Positions 26,971-35,830 of a stretch of DNA of 38,424 bases are shown here, piece after piece (the first letter of the stretch is position 1; every line of letters starts with the position of its first letter). The stretch comes from Candidatus Bipolaricaulota bacterium. GTDB lineage: Bacteria; Bipolaricaulota; Bipolaricaulia; M55B111. The notes under the pieces were generated by a model, which worked only from the letters and a program-made list of their open reading frames with translations, did no database searches and was not told the DNA's origin. A program made the translations under genes and the position numbers. Location of the stretch: contig JAIPHN010000003.1 in assembly GCA_021735185.1 (NCBI GenBank), positions 1 through 38,424 of the forward strand, written 5' to 3'.

Positions 26971-28254
26971 ATGAATGAAGAAACGCTTTCAGATCTACAT
27001 CCAGCCGAAGCCGGCCTCGAGTTACTTAATCTCAGCAAAGAAGAAGCAGCGGAAAAGGTCCGTGATTTTGACCTGGACTTTGCTGCCGAGACCCTTGAGG
27101 CGCTTGACCCGTGGCAGTCGTCCGGAATATTTCTTGAGTTACCTCAACAAACCCGTGCAAGGCTGATAGAGCGAATGCATCCGGATGATTCAGTCGATTT
27201 GCTTCAGGAGATACCCGAGGAAGAAGGGGAGAAAGTCCTCGATTTCGTCGATGACCTCACCAGGAGAAGGCTTACAAGCCTGCTTGAATATCCTGAGGAT
27301 ACTGCCGGGGGGACGATGTCTCCCGAGGTCCTCAGTCTCCCCGAAAGGATGTCCGTCCGGTCGGCGACTGAAGAATTACGCCGGGAAGAAAAACAGCTGG
27401 AAGAGATCAACTACGTTTACGTGACGGATGAAGAAGACAGGTTGACAGGGGTGCTTCCACTGCGTGACATTGCATTTCGTGACCCCGATCTCCAGTTAAG
27501 AGAAGTAATGAAAGAAGAGGTAAAATCAGTTCGCCCGGAATTCGACAGGGAGAAGGTCGCGAGGCTCTTTGACAGGTACGATTACCTGGCGCTTCCCGTT
27601 GTTGACGAAGCTGGTTGCCTGCTGGGAATAATTACGGTCGATGACGTTATCGATATTTTACGCCAGGAGAACACGGAAGATATGCTGGAGATGGTAGGGA
27701 TAAGCGAGGCCAGGGAAGAGTCAATATGGACTCCCTGGAATATCTCGATGAAGCATAGATTGCCCTGGCTCGTGATTAACCTCGGTACGGCGTTGCTTGC
27801 CGCGATTGTAGTCAGTCTCTTTAAGAGAACTATTGCCAGATTCGCTATACTTGCTGTTTTCATGCCGGTTATCGCGGGTCAGGGCGGTAATTCGGGGTCG
27901 CAGACTGTCGCGTTACTGGTTCGTGGAATTGCGCTGGGGGAGATCGATTGGGAGCAAGGTGCCAGAGCACTTGCGAAAGAGTCAGTCCTGGGTCTCCTTC
28001 ATGGGGTATCGATTGGGTTTATCGTTGGTCTAATTGCTTATTTCTGGAATGGCTCCCTCGAGATAGCATTGATCGTTGGAGCCTCAATGGTTCTTAGCAT
28101 GGTGGTTGCCGGTATCGCGGGCGTGGCAATTCCACTGGGGTTAAAGAAGGTTGGCCTTGATCCTGCCCTTTCAGCAAATATCTGGATGACGACAGTTACC
28201 GATGTTGCCGGGTTTTTCTTCCTTCTTGGGCTTGCCGCCTGGTTCTTGGTCTGA
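26971..28254 (+). CDS. mgtE: Magnesium transporter MgtE
   Basis: MgtE_N, CBS pair (LPLRDIAFRDP..., LLGIITVDDVIDIL) and C-terminal TM domain with VFMPVIAGQGGNSGSQT...ANIWMTTVTDVAGFF. Confidence 0.95.
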   Translation: MNEETLSDLHPAEAGLELLNLSKEEAAEKVRDFDLDFAAETLEALDPWQSSGIFLELPQQTRARLIERMHPDDSVDLLQEIPEEEGEKVLDFVDDLTRRRLTSLLEYPEDTAGGTMSPEVLSLPERMSVRSATEELRREEKQLEEINYVYVTDEEDRLTGVLPLRDIAFRDPDLQLREVMKEEVKSVRPEFDREKVARLFDRYDYLALPVVDEAGCLLGIITVDDVIDILRQENTEDMLEMVGISEAREESIWTPWNISMKHRLPWLVINLGTALLAAIVVSLFKRTIARFAILAVFMPVIAGQGGNSGSQTVALLVRGIALGEIDWEQGARALAKESVLGLLHGVSIGFIVGLIAYFWNGSLEIALIVGASMVLSMVVAGIAGVAIPLGLKKVGLDPALSANIWMTTVTDVAGFFFLLGLAAWFLV

Positions 28255-28517
28255 ATAGCTTGACCCCCAAAGTTGACTCTATCCTCCCGGTTGCTCTGCT
28301 TGAATAACAGCAGGGTGTGGTTAAGTCAGTTTCCCCTTATAATTAGGTTGAAGATTTTAAAAATAGTGGTCAATGTGATATACTTATCATATAATAGCTG
28401 ATTTTACATTCAAATTATTTTGGTCTTATACATTTTGTTTAGGGAAAGGCCTCTAAGAGATATCAGAATTTCTGGTTTTTCTGAGATTAACCTCGTTATT
28501 TTTGGGGAGGCGATAAT

Positions 28518-28688
28518 ATTAAGACCTCTCAAAAGACCCAAAAGGTCGAGTATATCCGGAATAGAATGGATAAACCGGATTGGAAATTAGCAGAGGAGTT
28601 GGATGAAACTCTTTACTACGTCTGGCTGGTAAAAGAAGTAAAGAGGAATCCCAAATTACAGAGAAAGCGGGGCCATATAAAGCGTTGA
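28518..28688 (+). CDS. Small basic HTH-like protein with apparent ATT start (not in ORF track)
   Basis: Frame open from TAA 28488 to TGA 28686; GGGGAGG at 28504-28510 precedes ATT 28518. Product (M)KTSQKTQKVEYIRNRMDKPDWKLAEELDETLYYVWLVKEVKRNPKLQRKRGHIKR. Confidence 0.5.
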   Translation: MKTSQKTQKVEYIRNRMDKPDWKLAEELDETLYYVWLVKEVKRNPKLQRKRGHIKR

Positions 28689-29068
28689 AGTGTTGTTACC
28701 TGGTTGAATGAAATAATTCAGGTAAGAAGGCTAGCAAATCGGGGGACATCTACGGCTCCGATAACAGAGTTCACGGTTATCAATGTTTTGTTTGCCTTGT
28801 AAATCGTGCTCTAGTGATAAGTGAAAAATATTGGCATAAAGTCAGGTGAAGAAGATCTTCCAGTTGGATATTTTTGGGTCTTTTTAATCTGAACTCTTGC
28901 CGCTGACAGATTAATGGTCGTCCAGCTAAAGCGAAAAATGGATTATAATAGCTAATTCTTATTTATAATTTCTCTCGTTACGGGGTCCAGATAAATAAAT
29001 TCATCTCTATCGTTCAATGGTTATTTAAGGGCTGCACCGAAAGAACTTTTAAGAAAATATAAAATTAA

Positions 29069-29105
29069 ATTGCACCCTGACCGTGTTAACCGGGCAGGGT
29101 GCAAT
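29069..29105. terminator. Bidirectional terminator-like hairpin
   Basis: ATTGCACCCTG (29069-29079) / CAGGGTGCAAT (29095-29105), perfect 11 bp, AT-rich flanks on both sides; downstream of the minus-strand nitroreductase. Confidence 0.75.
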
Positions 29106-29255
29106 ATTTCTTGTCGCTGTTTGTATCCTCGGTCTCGTTCCACTGGCGACCGGTGATTTTTGTCGTCAAGGAACTCAATTAATCACCTGGCGAATTTTTT
29201 GTTACGGACTCCGCACTTTCCGGGGTTATTGGATTAAAGTTCGGTTTTAGTTGCT

Positions 29256-29843
29256 TTATTCTTTGAAGTCGAAGGAATTTTTCGAAAAAACTTCCTTTAG
29301 AGGCATCCTATCTCTGTCGCTTTCCTCGTTACTTTTGTGTTTTTCGTTCAAGTTTTCCTTATTCCCCGGTTTGCCAATAATTATTAAAGCTATGAGTTCA
29401 AAATCTTCCGGGACCCCCAGGGTTTTTCTGGTAACATCCGGGTCGAAACCGGCAATGGGATGAGAGACAAGGCCCAGTTCGGTTGCATGGAGTAAAAGAT
29501 TTTCTACGGCGAGCCCGGAATCGAATTTATAGTATATCCGTTCCTTCGAGAGTTCACAGTCCAGTTCGGACTTTGAAGTGATAGCAACAATAAGTGGAGC
29601 AGTTCTGGCCAAGTAGTTTGCGTCCGGTAACGATTCTTTTATTCGATCCAGCTTCTCCGAATCGTCGACGAAAACAAACCTCCAGGGTTGATTATTGAAG
29701 CAAGAAGGGGCGAGATGAGCTGCCCTACCCAGGCTTTCTACAGTCTCATCTTCCAGGCTTTCCGGCGAAATAGCCCTCTTCGACCTTCGCCTTTCGATCA
29801 AATTGTTTACATTTCCCCTTTCGTCCGGTTGGTGAACGTCCAT
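29256..29843 (-). CDS. Nitroreductase family protein
   Basis: NLIERRRSKRAISPESLEDETVESLGRAAHLAPSCFNNQPWRFVFVDD...GLVSHPIAGFDPDVTRKTLGVPEDFELIALIIIGKPG. Confidence 0.9.
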   Translation of the reverse strand: MDVHQPDERGNVNNLIERRRSKRAISPESLEDETVESLGRAAHLAPSCFNNQPWRFVFVDDSEKLDRIKESLPDANYLARTAPLIVAITSKSELDCELSKERIYYKFDSGLAVENLLLHATELGLVSHPIAGFDPDVTRKTLGVPEDFELIALIIIGKPGNKENLNEKHKSNEESDRDRMPLKEVFSKNSFDFKE

Positions 29844-30204
29844 ATAACCTCCCTTTTCATAAGTTAGTAAGGTTTATCCGGTCTACAATAGTGGTTTCGA
29901 TCTTTCAACTCACTATATCATACATGGCTCTTGGTTTCAGGCGTCGTTGAACTATTATCAGAGCTGAACGAGAAACCCCTCCACTTTATTGGTTTTCCTC
30001 GTGATTGAGTCTAAGCGTTTGGGACATTTTGTTACCTGCTAAAATCCCCTCCATTTGGGTTTGTATTTAACTGCCGGGAGAGATATAAACTAATGTGGGT
30101 AGAAGTCGAAGATTTATACTTCTTAAGATTTCTCCGGTACGTTCTTCAATGTATAAGAGGCTCTACCGGCTGGCCCGTGATCAATCACTGTATAGGAGGT
30201 AAAT

Positions 30205-30594
30205 ATGTACGGAAAGAAATTGATTGCCGGCGCTGGAATGGTACTGGTACTTATGATGTTAGTCGGAAGCCCCCATGTCGGCGTTCTCGCTGGCCAGAAT
30301 GGGGTACAGGAGCAGGTTGCTGACAGCGTCATCGACCGTCTCCTGACTTTTATTCATAGCGCTGCTGAAATAATCGGCAGTGGTATCGTCACGCTTGTGG
30401 AAATGATAGCGGGTGTTAACGTTTCGGAACTGCAGCAACCACTTGGGTATCTGGGAATTTTAACTGCTTCTTTGATCGTTTTCGGTGCGCTGAAGGCCGC
30501 ACAGAAAATTGTATGGTTTATCGTACTTCTGGGCTGGGGCTTGATCATCGTTCGCATAGTGCTCGAGGCCCTCGATAAAGCACCGGTGAAGTAA
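30205..30594 (+). CDS. Hypothetical membrane protein
   Basis: 129 aa, signal-like N-terminus plus about three hydrophobic helices; RBS taggaggtaaat. Confidence 0.7.
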   Translation: MYGKKLIAGAGMVLVLMMLVGSPHVGVLAGQNGVQEQVADSVIDRLLTFIHSAAEIIGSGIVTLVEMIAGVNVSELQQPLGYLGILTASLIVFGALKAAQKIVWFIVLLGWGLIIVRIVLEALDKAPVK

Positions 30595-30675
30595 CCCGTT
30601 TAACGTTCCTGATTTCCAATCCAGTATATGACAAAGCGGAAGGGGCTTTATTTCCTTTGCAAGGAGGTTATTGAA

Positions 30676-31080
30676 TTGCTACAGCAAATCTATCTTTACC
30701 TGATCTGTCTCGGGACTTTTCTTGTGGTCGACTTATTTTGGCTGGGGATAGTCGCGAGGAATTTTTACCGGGATCAGCTGGGTTCTTTAATAGCAGATTC
30801 GACTAACTGGGCGGCAGCGATAGTATTTTATCTTTTATTCGTTGCAGGTGTACTTATATTTGTCGTAAACCCGGCTGTTGAAAAAGGTGCCCTTGGCCGG
30901 AGCATCGGATTTGGATTTCTTTTTGGCCTGATAACTTACGCTACTTACGACCTGACTAACCTCGCCACGCTTGCCGGCTGGCCGCTCAAGCTGACAATAG
31001 TGGATCTTGCCTGGGGCGGAGTCCTGTCCGCCATTGTATCTCTGGTAGGTTACCTGGCAGCCAGCAATATTTTTGCTTGA
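30676..31080 (+). CDS. DUF2177 family membrane protein
   Basis: LVVDLFWLGIVARNFYRDQLG...GFLFGLITYATYDLTNLATLAGWPLKLTIVDLAWGG; TTG start at 30676 preceded by AAGGAGG. Confidence 0.85.
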   Translation: MLQQIYLYLICLGTFLVVDLFWLGIVARNFYRDQLGSLIADSTNWAAAIVFYLLFVAGVLIFVVNPAVEKGALGRSIGFGFLFGLITYATYDLTNLATLAGWPLKLTIVDLAWGGVLSAIVSLVGYLAASNIFA

Positions 31081-31141
31081 CCGGATACCCCTGATTCCCT
31101 TTTGGGACAATCAGGGGGATATCAATTAATCTTATTCAGGG

Positions 31142-32311
31142 TTAACGGGCCAGTTGATAAATTTCCAGGACGTCTTCTTCATCTAGCTCTACAAAGTTCC
31201 CCACCGGTCCCTTATCGGTACATTTGCGCGCCATTTCTTCCAGGTCCGCCTCGTCAATTTCCACATCCAGATCGCCCAGACTAGTTGGTAGGCCGGTACT
31301 CCGGAAGAATTTCCGCAGGTCTTCTATACCTTTCTGTGCTGTTCTTTCCAGAGAATTGAAGTCAACTTCTTCGTTCCATACACTGGCCGCAAACCGGGCA
31401 AACTTCTCGATGTTTTCATTATGGACGTATTCCATCCAGGCGGGAAAGATAATTGCAAGACCGGCTCCATGAGTGATATCGTACATTCCGCTAAGTTCAT
31501 GTTCGATCGGGTGAGAGGCCCAGTCCCCCACGCGGCCTGTCCCGAGGAGGTCGTTGTGAGCAACCGTGCTGGCCCACATGATTTGTGCTCTAACGCCGTA
31601 GTTTTTCGGTTCTTCGAGTGCAATCGGTGTGTTCTCTATAACAGTCCTGAGAGTAGCCTCGCATAATCTATCCGTGAAATCTACGTTCGGTTCGTGAGTG
31701 AAATACCGTTCCATAACGTGAGCCATTATATCTGCGGCACCGGATGCAGTCTGGTAATCCGGAAGGGTATAAGTAAATTCCGGGTTCATGATTGCAAATT
31801 CGGGTCGTAACTTGTTACTCCCGGCATCCCGTTTTAAACCGCCTTCTTCCTTCGTGATCACTGAACCGGGACTCGATTCGCTCCCGGCTGCAGGTATAGT
31901 TAAAACTGTACCAATTGGCAGAGATTCCTCGATGGTTTTGTCTTCGGCGTAAAAATCCCAGACGTCTCCTTCGTAAGGTACTCCGATTGAAATTGCTTTG
32001 GCCGTATCAATTACGCTTCCGCCACCGACCGCCAGAATGAAGTCAATACTTTCTTCCTGACAGATCTCCACCCCTTCCTGTACGAGTTTCAAGCGTGGAT
32101 TTGGCTTAACTCCGCCGAGTTCGACGGCTTCTACTCCCGCTCCTTCGAGGGATTCCATAACTTTATCGTATATTCCGTACTCCTTTATGCTTCCTCCGCC
32201 GTAAACAAACAGGACTTTATCAGCATATTTACTTACTTCTTCACCTGTTTGCTCCTCGCTTTCCCTGCCAAAGACGATCTTTGTTCTGTTTTGAAAAGTA
32301 AAATCTTGCAT
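31142..32311 (-). CDS. Iron-containing alcohol dehydrogenase (butanol dehydrogenase/YqhD-like)
   Basis: MQDFTFQNRTKIVFGRESE...VYGGGSIKEYGIYDKVMESL...LAVGGGSVIDTAKAIS...HPIEHELSGMYDITHGAGLAIIFPAWM; start trimmed to MQDF. Confidence 0.95.
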   Translation of the reverse strand: MQDFTFQNRTKIVFGRESEEQTGEEVSKYADKVLFVYGGGSIKEYGIYDKVMESLEGAGVEAVELGGVKPNPRLKLVQEGVEICQEESIDFILAVGGGSVIDTAKAISIGVPYEGDVWDFYAEDKTIEESLPIGTVLTIPAAGSESSPGSVITKEEGGLKRDAGSNKLRPEFAIMNPEFTYTLPDYQTASGAADIMAHVMERYFTHEPNVDFTDRLCEATLRTVIENTPIALEEPKNYGVRAQIMWASTVAHNDLLGTGRVGDWASHPIEHELSGMYDITHGAGLAIIFPAWMEYVHNENIEKFARFAASVWNEEVDFNSLERTAQKGIEDLRKFFRSTGLPTSLGDLDVEIDEADLEEMARKCTDKGPVGNFVELDEEDVLEIYQLAR

Positions 32312-32481
32312 TGGGGATACCTCCATCTAAAAACGAAAGATTTCTGAACTCTCCGAACTTGCTGTCAGCGTTTCCAACTGAAAAAATGTTAACCGTTCGG
32401 TGGGTATAATCAACTGTAACTGTTATCTGATTGATCCTTTCCGTGAAATTAGAAGGTAAAATTCCTCCAGGTTGGTGGTTG

Positions 32482-32605
32482 CTCCACCCGGGTAGGAGTG
32501 AATGTGAGAGAAGTACGCCTGGGCCACTCGGGACTATCTGGTTCTCCAGGCTCAATCGAAGCGAGAGCTTTAATAATACCCGGGGAGATACTATAGTAAA
32601 GTATC
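32482..32605 (+). ncRNA. Candidate structured 5' leader RNA upstream of the enoyl reductase
   Basis: Closing stem CTCC(A)CCCGGGTA 32482-32494 / TACCCGGGGAG 32577-32587; internal hairpins GCCTGG/CCAGGC (32517-32522/32546-32551) and AAGC-GAGA-GCTT (32559-32570, GNRA loop); then GATACT/AGTATC (32587-32592/32600-32605). Confidence 0.45.
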
Positions 32606-32626
32606 ATCATTAGAAGGTGGGATAAT

Positions 32627-33400
32627 ATGTTAGAAGGGAAGAAAATACTAATAACTGGAGTTAGAAATAAAAGGTCGGCTGCCTTCTGGATCGCTGAAAA
32701 GGCAATTGAACATGGAGCTGAAGTGGTTCTTACGTCGCCGGACGTCGAAAGGACGAGGAGAGCCGCCGAAAGACTTCCCGAAACTCCGCCGGTATGGGAG
32801 CTCGATGTCACGAAATCCGAGACAATTGCAGCTACAAAAAGTTCGGTTCGAGAAAAGTGGGGCGAACTTGACGGATTGGTTCATTCGATAGCTTACGCGG
32901 ATCGGGAATGTATCGACCCCGATTTCTTTAAAGCCGACAGGGAACAAATTTTCCAGGGGTTTGAGGTATCCAGTTTCTCTCTTTTTACCCTTGCCGAAGA
33001 GTTTTATCCGCTTATGAACGGGAATGCAAGTATAGTCTCGCTTAGTTTTGATACGGAGAAAATCTGGGCCCCTTACGGCTGGATGAATTTCTTCAAGGTC
33101 GCTCTTGAATACTTTACGAGAATGATTGCTATGAGGCTGGGAGATGAGAATATCAGGGCCAATGCGATCTCTGCCGGTACGATGAAGACTTTATCGGCGC
33201 GCGGCATACCCGGATTTTCGACCATGGCAGGAGAGTACGAGGATATGGCTCCACTGGACTGGGATAGCAGCGGCTCACAGGAGTACGTAGCTGATACATG
33301 TGCCTGGCTTCTCTCGGATCAGTCAGAGATGGTTACGGGTGAAGTCGTCCATGTTGACGGCGGAGCGAATGTCAAATCCTCTTTTGGTTATGAGGGTTAA
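32627..33400 (+). CDS. fabI: Enoyl-[acyl-carrier-protein] reductase, FabI/InhA-like SDR
   Basis: GKKILITGVRNKRSAAFWIAEKAIEHGAEVVLT; LVHSIAYAD; Tyr-x6-Lys in APYGWMNFFKVALE; GTMKTLSARGIPGF. Confidence 0.92.
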   Translation: MLEGKKILITGVRNKRSAAFWIAEKAIEHGAEVVLTSPDVERTRRAAERLPETPPVWELDVTKSETIAATKSSVREKWGELDGLVHSIAYADRECIDPDFFKADREQIFQGFEVSSFSLFTLAEEFYPLMNGNASIVSLSFDTEKIWAPYGWMNFFKVALEYFTRMIAMRLGDENIRANAISAGTMKTLSARGIPGFSTMAGEYEDMAPLDWDSSGSQEYVADTCAWLLSDQSEMVTGEVVHVDGGANVKSSFGYEG

Positions 33401-33502
33401 TAAACCGAGCTGATTCGGCTGGAAGAAGTCTGTGGACTCCAGTTTCCTGGGTAGTTCATTCTGGAAGAAGGCCTAGAACTTTATGACGAAAGTAGGGCCT
33501 AT

Positions 33503-33519
33503 CCTCGGTTAACCGGAGG
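33503..33519 (+). promoter_or_regulatory. Potential SD-sequestering hairpin CCTCGG-TTAA-CCGGAGG
   Basis: Shine-Dalgarno GGAGG of the epimerase gene forms the 3' arm of a 6-bp stem with one bulge. Confidence 0.4.
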
Positions 33520-33527
33520 AGATCAAA

Positions 33528-34448
33528 ATGAGAGTTATTATTACTGGCGGTACTGGATTGATCGGGAGGGAGTTAGTTCGTAACTTGCAGCCTCATGGTC
33601 ACAGCGCCGTTGTGCTCTCACGCCACCCGGAAGGAAGAGAAGTCCCCGGTAACGTTGATATGGTCAAATGGGACGCCGAGTCGCCGGAGGGCTGGGTCGA
33701 CGAGGTCGAGAAGTCCGATGCAATAGTAAATCTGGCCGGTGAAAACATCGCCGGTTCCGGTTTGCTGCCGGATAGGTGGACAGAGCGGAAGAAACGAAGG
33801 ATTCTGGATAGCCGATTAAAGGCAGGAAAAGCCGTAACTGAAGCCGTCAAAGCCGCGGATAACAGGCCGGAAGTCGTGGTTCAGGCTTCCGCGGTTGGTT
33901 ATTACGGTACGAGCGAGGATAAAGTTTTTACAGAAGGATCTCCTCCCGGGGAAGATTTTTTGGCGGAAGTGGCGGTCGAGTGGGAGGATGTTACCGCCCC
34001 GATAGAGGAACTGGGAATACGTCGAATAGTTATCAGAACGGGTATTGTCCTTAGCTCGAAAGGGGGCGTTTTGCCCAGACTCACTCTACCGCACAGGTTG
34101 TTCCTCGGCGGGCCTCTCGGGAGCGGAAGACAGTGGTATTCCTGGATTCACATCGAAGACGAGGTTAGAGCGATTCGATTCCTGCTGGAGTCCGAAAAAG
34201 CCAGCGGGGCGGTTAATTTAACTGCGCCCAACCCCCGACGAAATGCGGAATTCGTCGAGGAATTGGGGAACTCCCTGGACCGCCCATCGAGCTTTAGAGT
34301 CCCGACGTTCCTGATTCGTGCTATTTTTGGCGAAGCGTCAACTCTTGTGGTTGACGGACAGAGAGTTAAGCCGGCTCGGCTGGAGGAATTGGGGTTTGAA
34401 TTCAACTTCGCCAAGCTGGATGGGGCTTTGTCGGATTTGATATCCTAG
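33528..34448 (+). CDS. TIGR01777 family NAD-dependent epimerase/dehydratase (YfcH-like)
   Basis: MRVIITGGTGLIGRELVRNLQPHGH...VVVQASAVGYYGTSEDKVFTEGSPPGEDFLAEV...VNLTAPNPRRNAEFVEELG. Confidence 0.93.
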   Translation: MRVIITGGTGLIGRELVRNLQPHGHSAVVLSRHPEGREVPGNVDMVKWDAESPEGWVDEVEKSDAIVNLAGENIAGSGLLPDRWTERKKRRILDSRLKAGKAVTEAVKAADNRPEVVVQASAVGYYGTSEDKVFTEGSPPGEDFLAEVAVEWEDVTAPIEELGIRRIVIRTGIVLSSKGGVLPRLTLPHRLFLGGPLGSGRQWYSWIHIEDEVRAIRFLLESEKASGAVNLTAPNPRRNAEFVEELGNSLDRPSSFRVPTFLIRAIFGEASTLVVDGQRVKPARLEELGFEFNFAKLDGALSDLIS

Positions 34449-34654
34449 ATAAATATTGTTTGTTTACTAAAAATTACCGAGAACTCGATTGGTCTTGCCT
34501 GGGCGATGAATCGTCCTGTTTTTGCAAACCCTGTCATATGGAACGAGTTATTGACAGTGTGATGGTTTTAGTTCGGCGATTGAACCTTATCGAATAAACC
34601 ATTTCGTTGTTCGAAAAAACAGGCCAGTTGACGGGCTTATCCAGGGAGGATGAT

Positions 34655-35188
34655 ATGGGAAAGCCAACCGAGCCGAAACCGAAAAAGCTTTTTATCAGCC
34701 TATTGACCGGTGTTCCGGATATACTTGATGAGGTTGAGAGTAAGTTGGGGGAGGATTTTGGGAAGATGGACGGTGAAAGTTCGTTAATTCCGTTCGATTA
34801 TACGGATTATTACGAAGAAGAAATGGGCCAGGAAATCAAGAGAAAGTTCGTCTCGTTTGAGGATCTGGTTCATCCAGGAGATTTGTCGCAAATAAAGCTA
34901 AGAACGAACGAAATCGAGTCTCATTTTGCGGGAAAATTCGATCCAGAGATCCCGAGGCCGATAAATCTCGATCCCGGTTACCTCGGGTCGGCAAAGATCG
35001 TTCTGGCTACCACCAAGAACTATTCTCACCGGATATTCCTGAAGGAAGGAATATACGCAGAGGTTACTCTGCGATATAAGGATGGGCTATTTGAGCCTCT
35101 ACCCTGGACTTATCCTGATTACAGATCGGATGAGTATATTGAATTTTTTGAGATGACCAGGGATATCTACCTGAATCAGCTTGATTGA
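34655..35188 (+). CDS. DUF4416 family protein
   Basis: KKLFISLLTGVPD...LIPFDYTDYYEEEMGQEIKRKFVSFEDLVHPGDLSQIKLRTNEIE...RPINLDPGYLGSAKIVLATTKNYSHRIFLKEGIYAEVTL; start at MGKPTEP with RBS GGGAGG. Confidence 0.88.
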   Translation: MGKPTEPKPKKLFISLLTGVPDILDEVESKLGEDFGKMDGESSLIPFDYTDYYEEEMGQEIKRKFVSFEDLVHPGDLSQIKLRTNEIESHFAGKFDPEIPRPINLDPGYLGSAKIVLATTKNYSHRIFLKEGIYAEVTLRYKDGLFEPLPWTYPDYRSDEYIEFFEMTRDIYLNQLD

Positions 35189-35330
35189 TGGCTATGGTTC
35201 GGCTCCTTCGAAAAAATCGAGAGATACTTAGGTAGTGCAGAGGTTGAATTTGATATTCTGAATGGAAGTTTGAAAAACTCCGCGCTTAAACTATACTTTG
35301 TTGATAATACAAAACTTTGGAGGGTTTGTA

Positions 35331-35552
35331 ATGTCAGCAACCGTTAAAATTGATCAGGATGTATGCATAGCATGTGGAATTTGTTACGATACTTGCCCCG
35401 ACGTTTACGAATCGGACGAGGACGGAAATTCTCGTGTTGTAGAAGATCTCAGGACGGATGACGAACGGACCGGGGAAGTTCCCGACGATCTGGAAGATTG
35501 TGCCGAAGAAGGTATGGAGCAGTGTCCTGTTGACGCAATCGAGTTAAGTTAG
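35331..35552 (+). CDS. Acidic single-cluster [4Fe-4S] ferredoxin
   Basis: CIACGICYDTCPD...CAEEGMEQCPVDAIEL; start at MSATVK with RBS TTGGAGGG. Confidence 0.92.
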   Translation: MSATVKIDQDVCIACGICYDTCPDVYESDEDGNSRVVEDLRTDDERTGEVPDDLEDCAEEGMEQCPVDAIELS

Positions 35553-35641
35553 CCAAACTTTTACAGGTGCTATAGTCGTTTAATCGACGATTGACGAATT
35601 GAGATAGTTAGAGGCTCAATTAATATTTTCGAACATTTAGG

Positions 35642-35681
35642 TCATTCCCCCTTGCTTTCCCGCAGAAGGCAAGGGGAATGA
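35642..35681 (+). terminator. Terminator-like hairpin downstream of ferredoxin
   Basis: TCATTCCCCCTTGC (35642-35655) / GCAAGGGGAATGA (35669-35681), one bulged C; no strong T-run. Confidence 0.6.
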
Positions 35682-35830
35682 TCTAATAATTTAACAGTTG
35701 GTATTTGATAATCGGGTAGGTTGCTCTTGTATGAGTTGTGCTATTTGTCCCGAAGACAGTTCGAACTAAAGACGTTTACGGTAAAGTTTGTCCTGACTTC
35801 TCGTAAATTCTAATTAATCATGGTGGTAGA

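Noticed and set aside
35730-35768. 12-codon ORF MSCAICPEDSSN with a CxxC motif
   Set aside because: Too short to support and without an SD; treated as chance.
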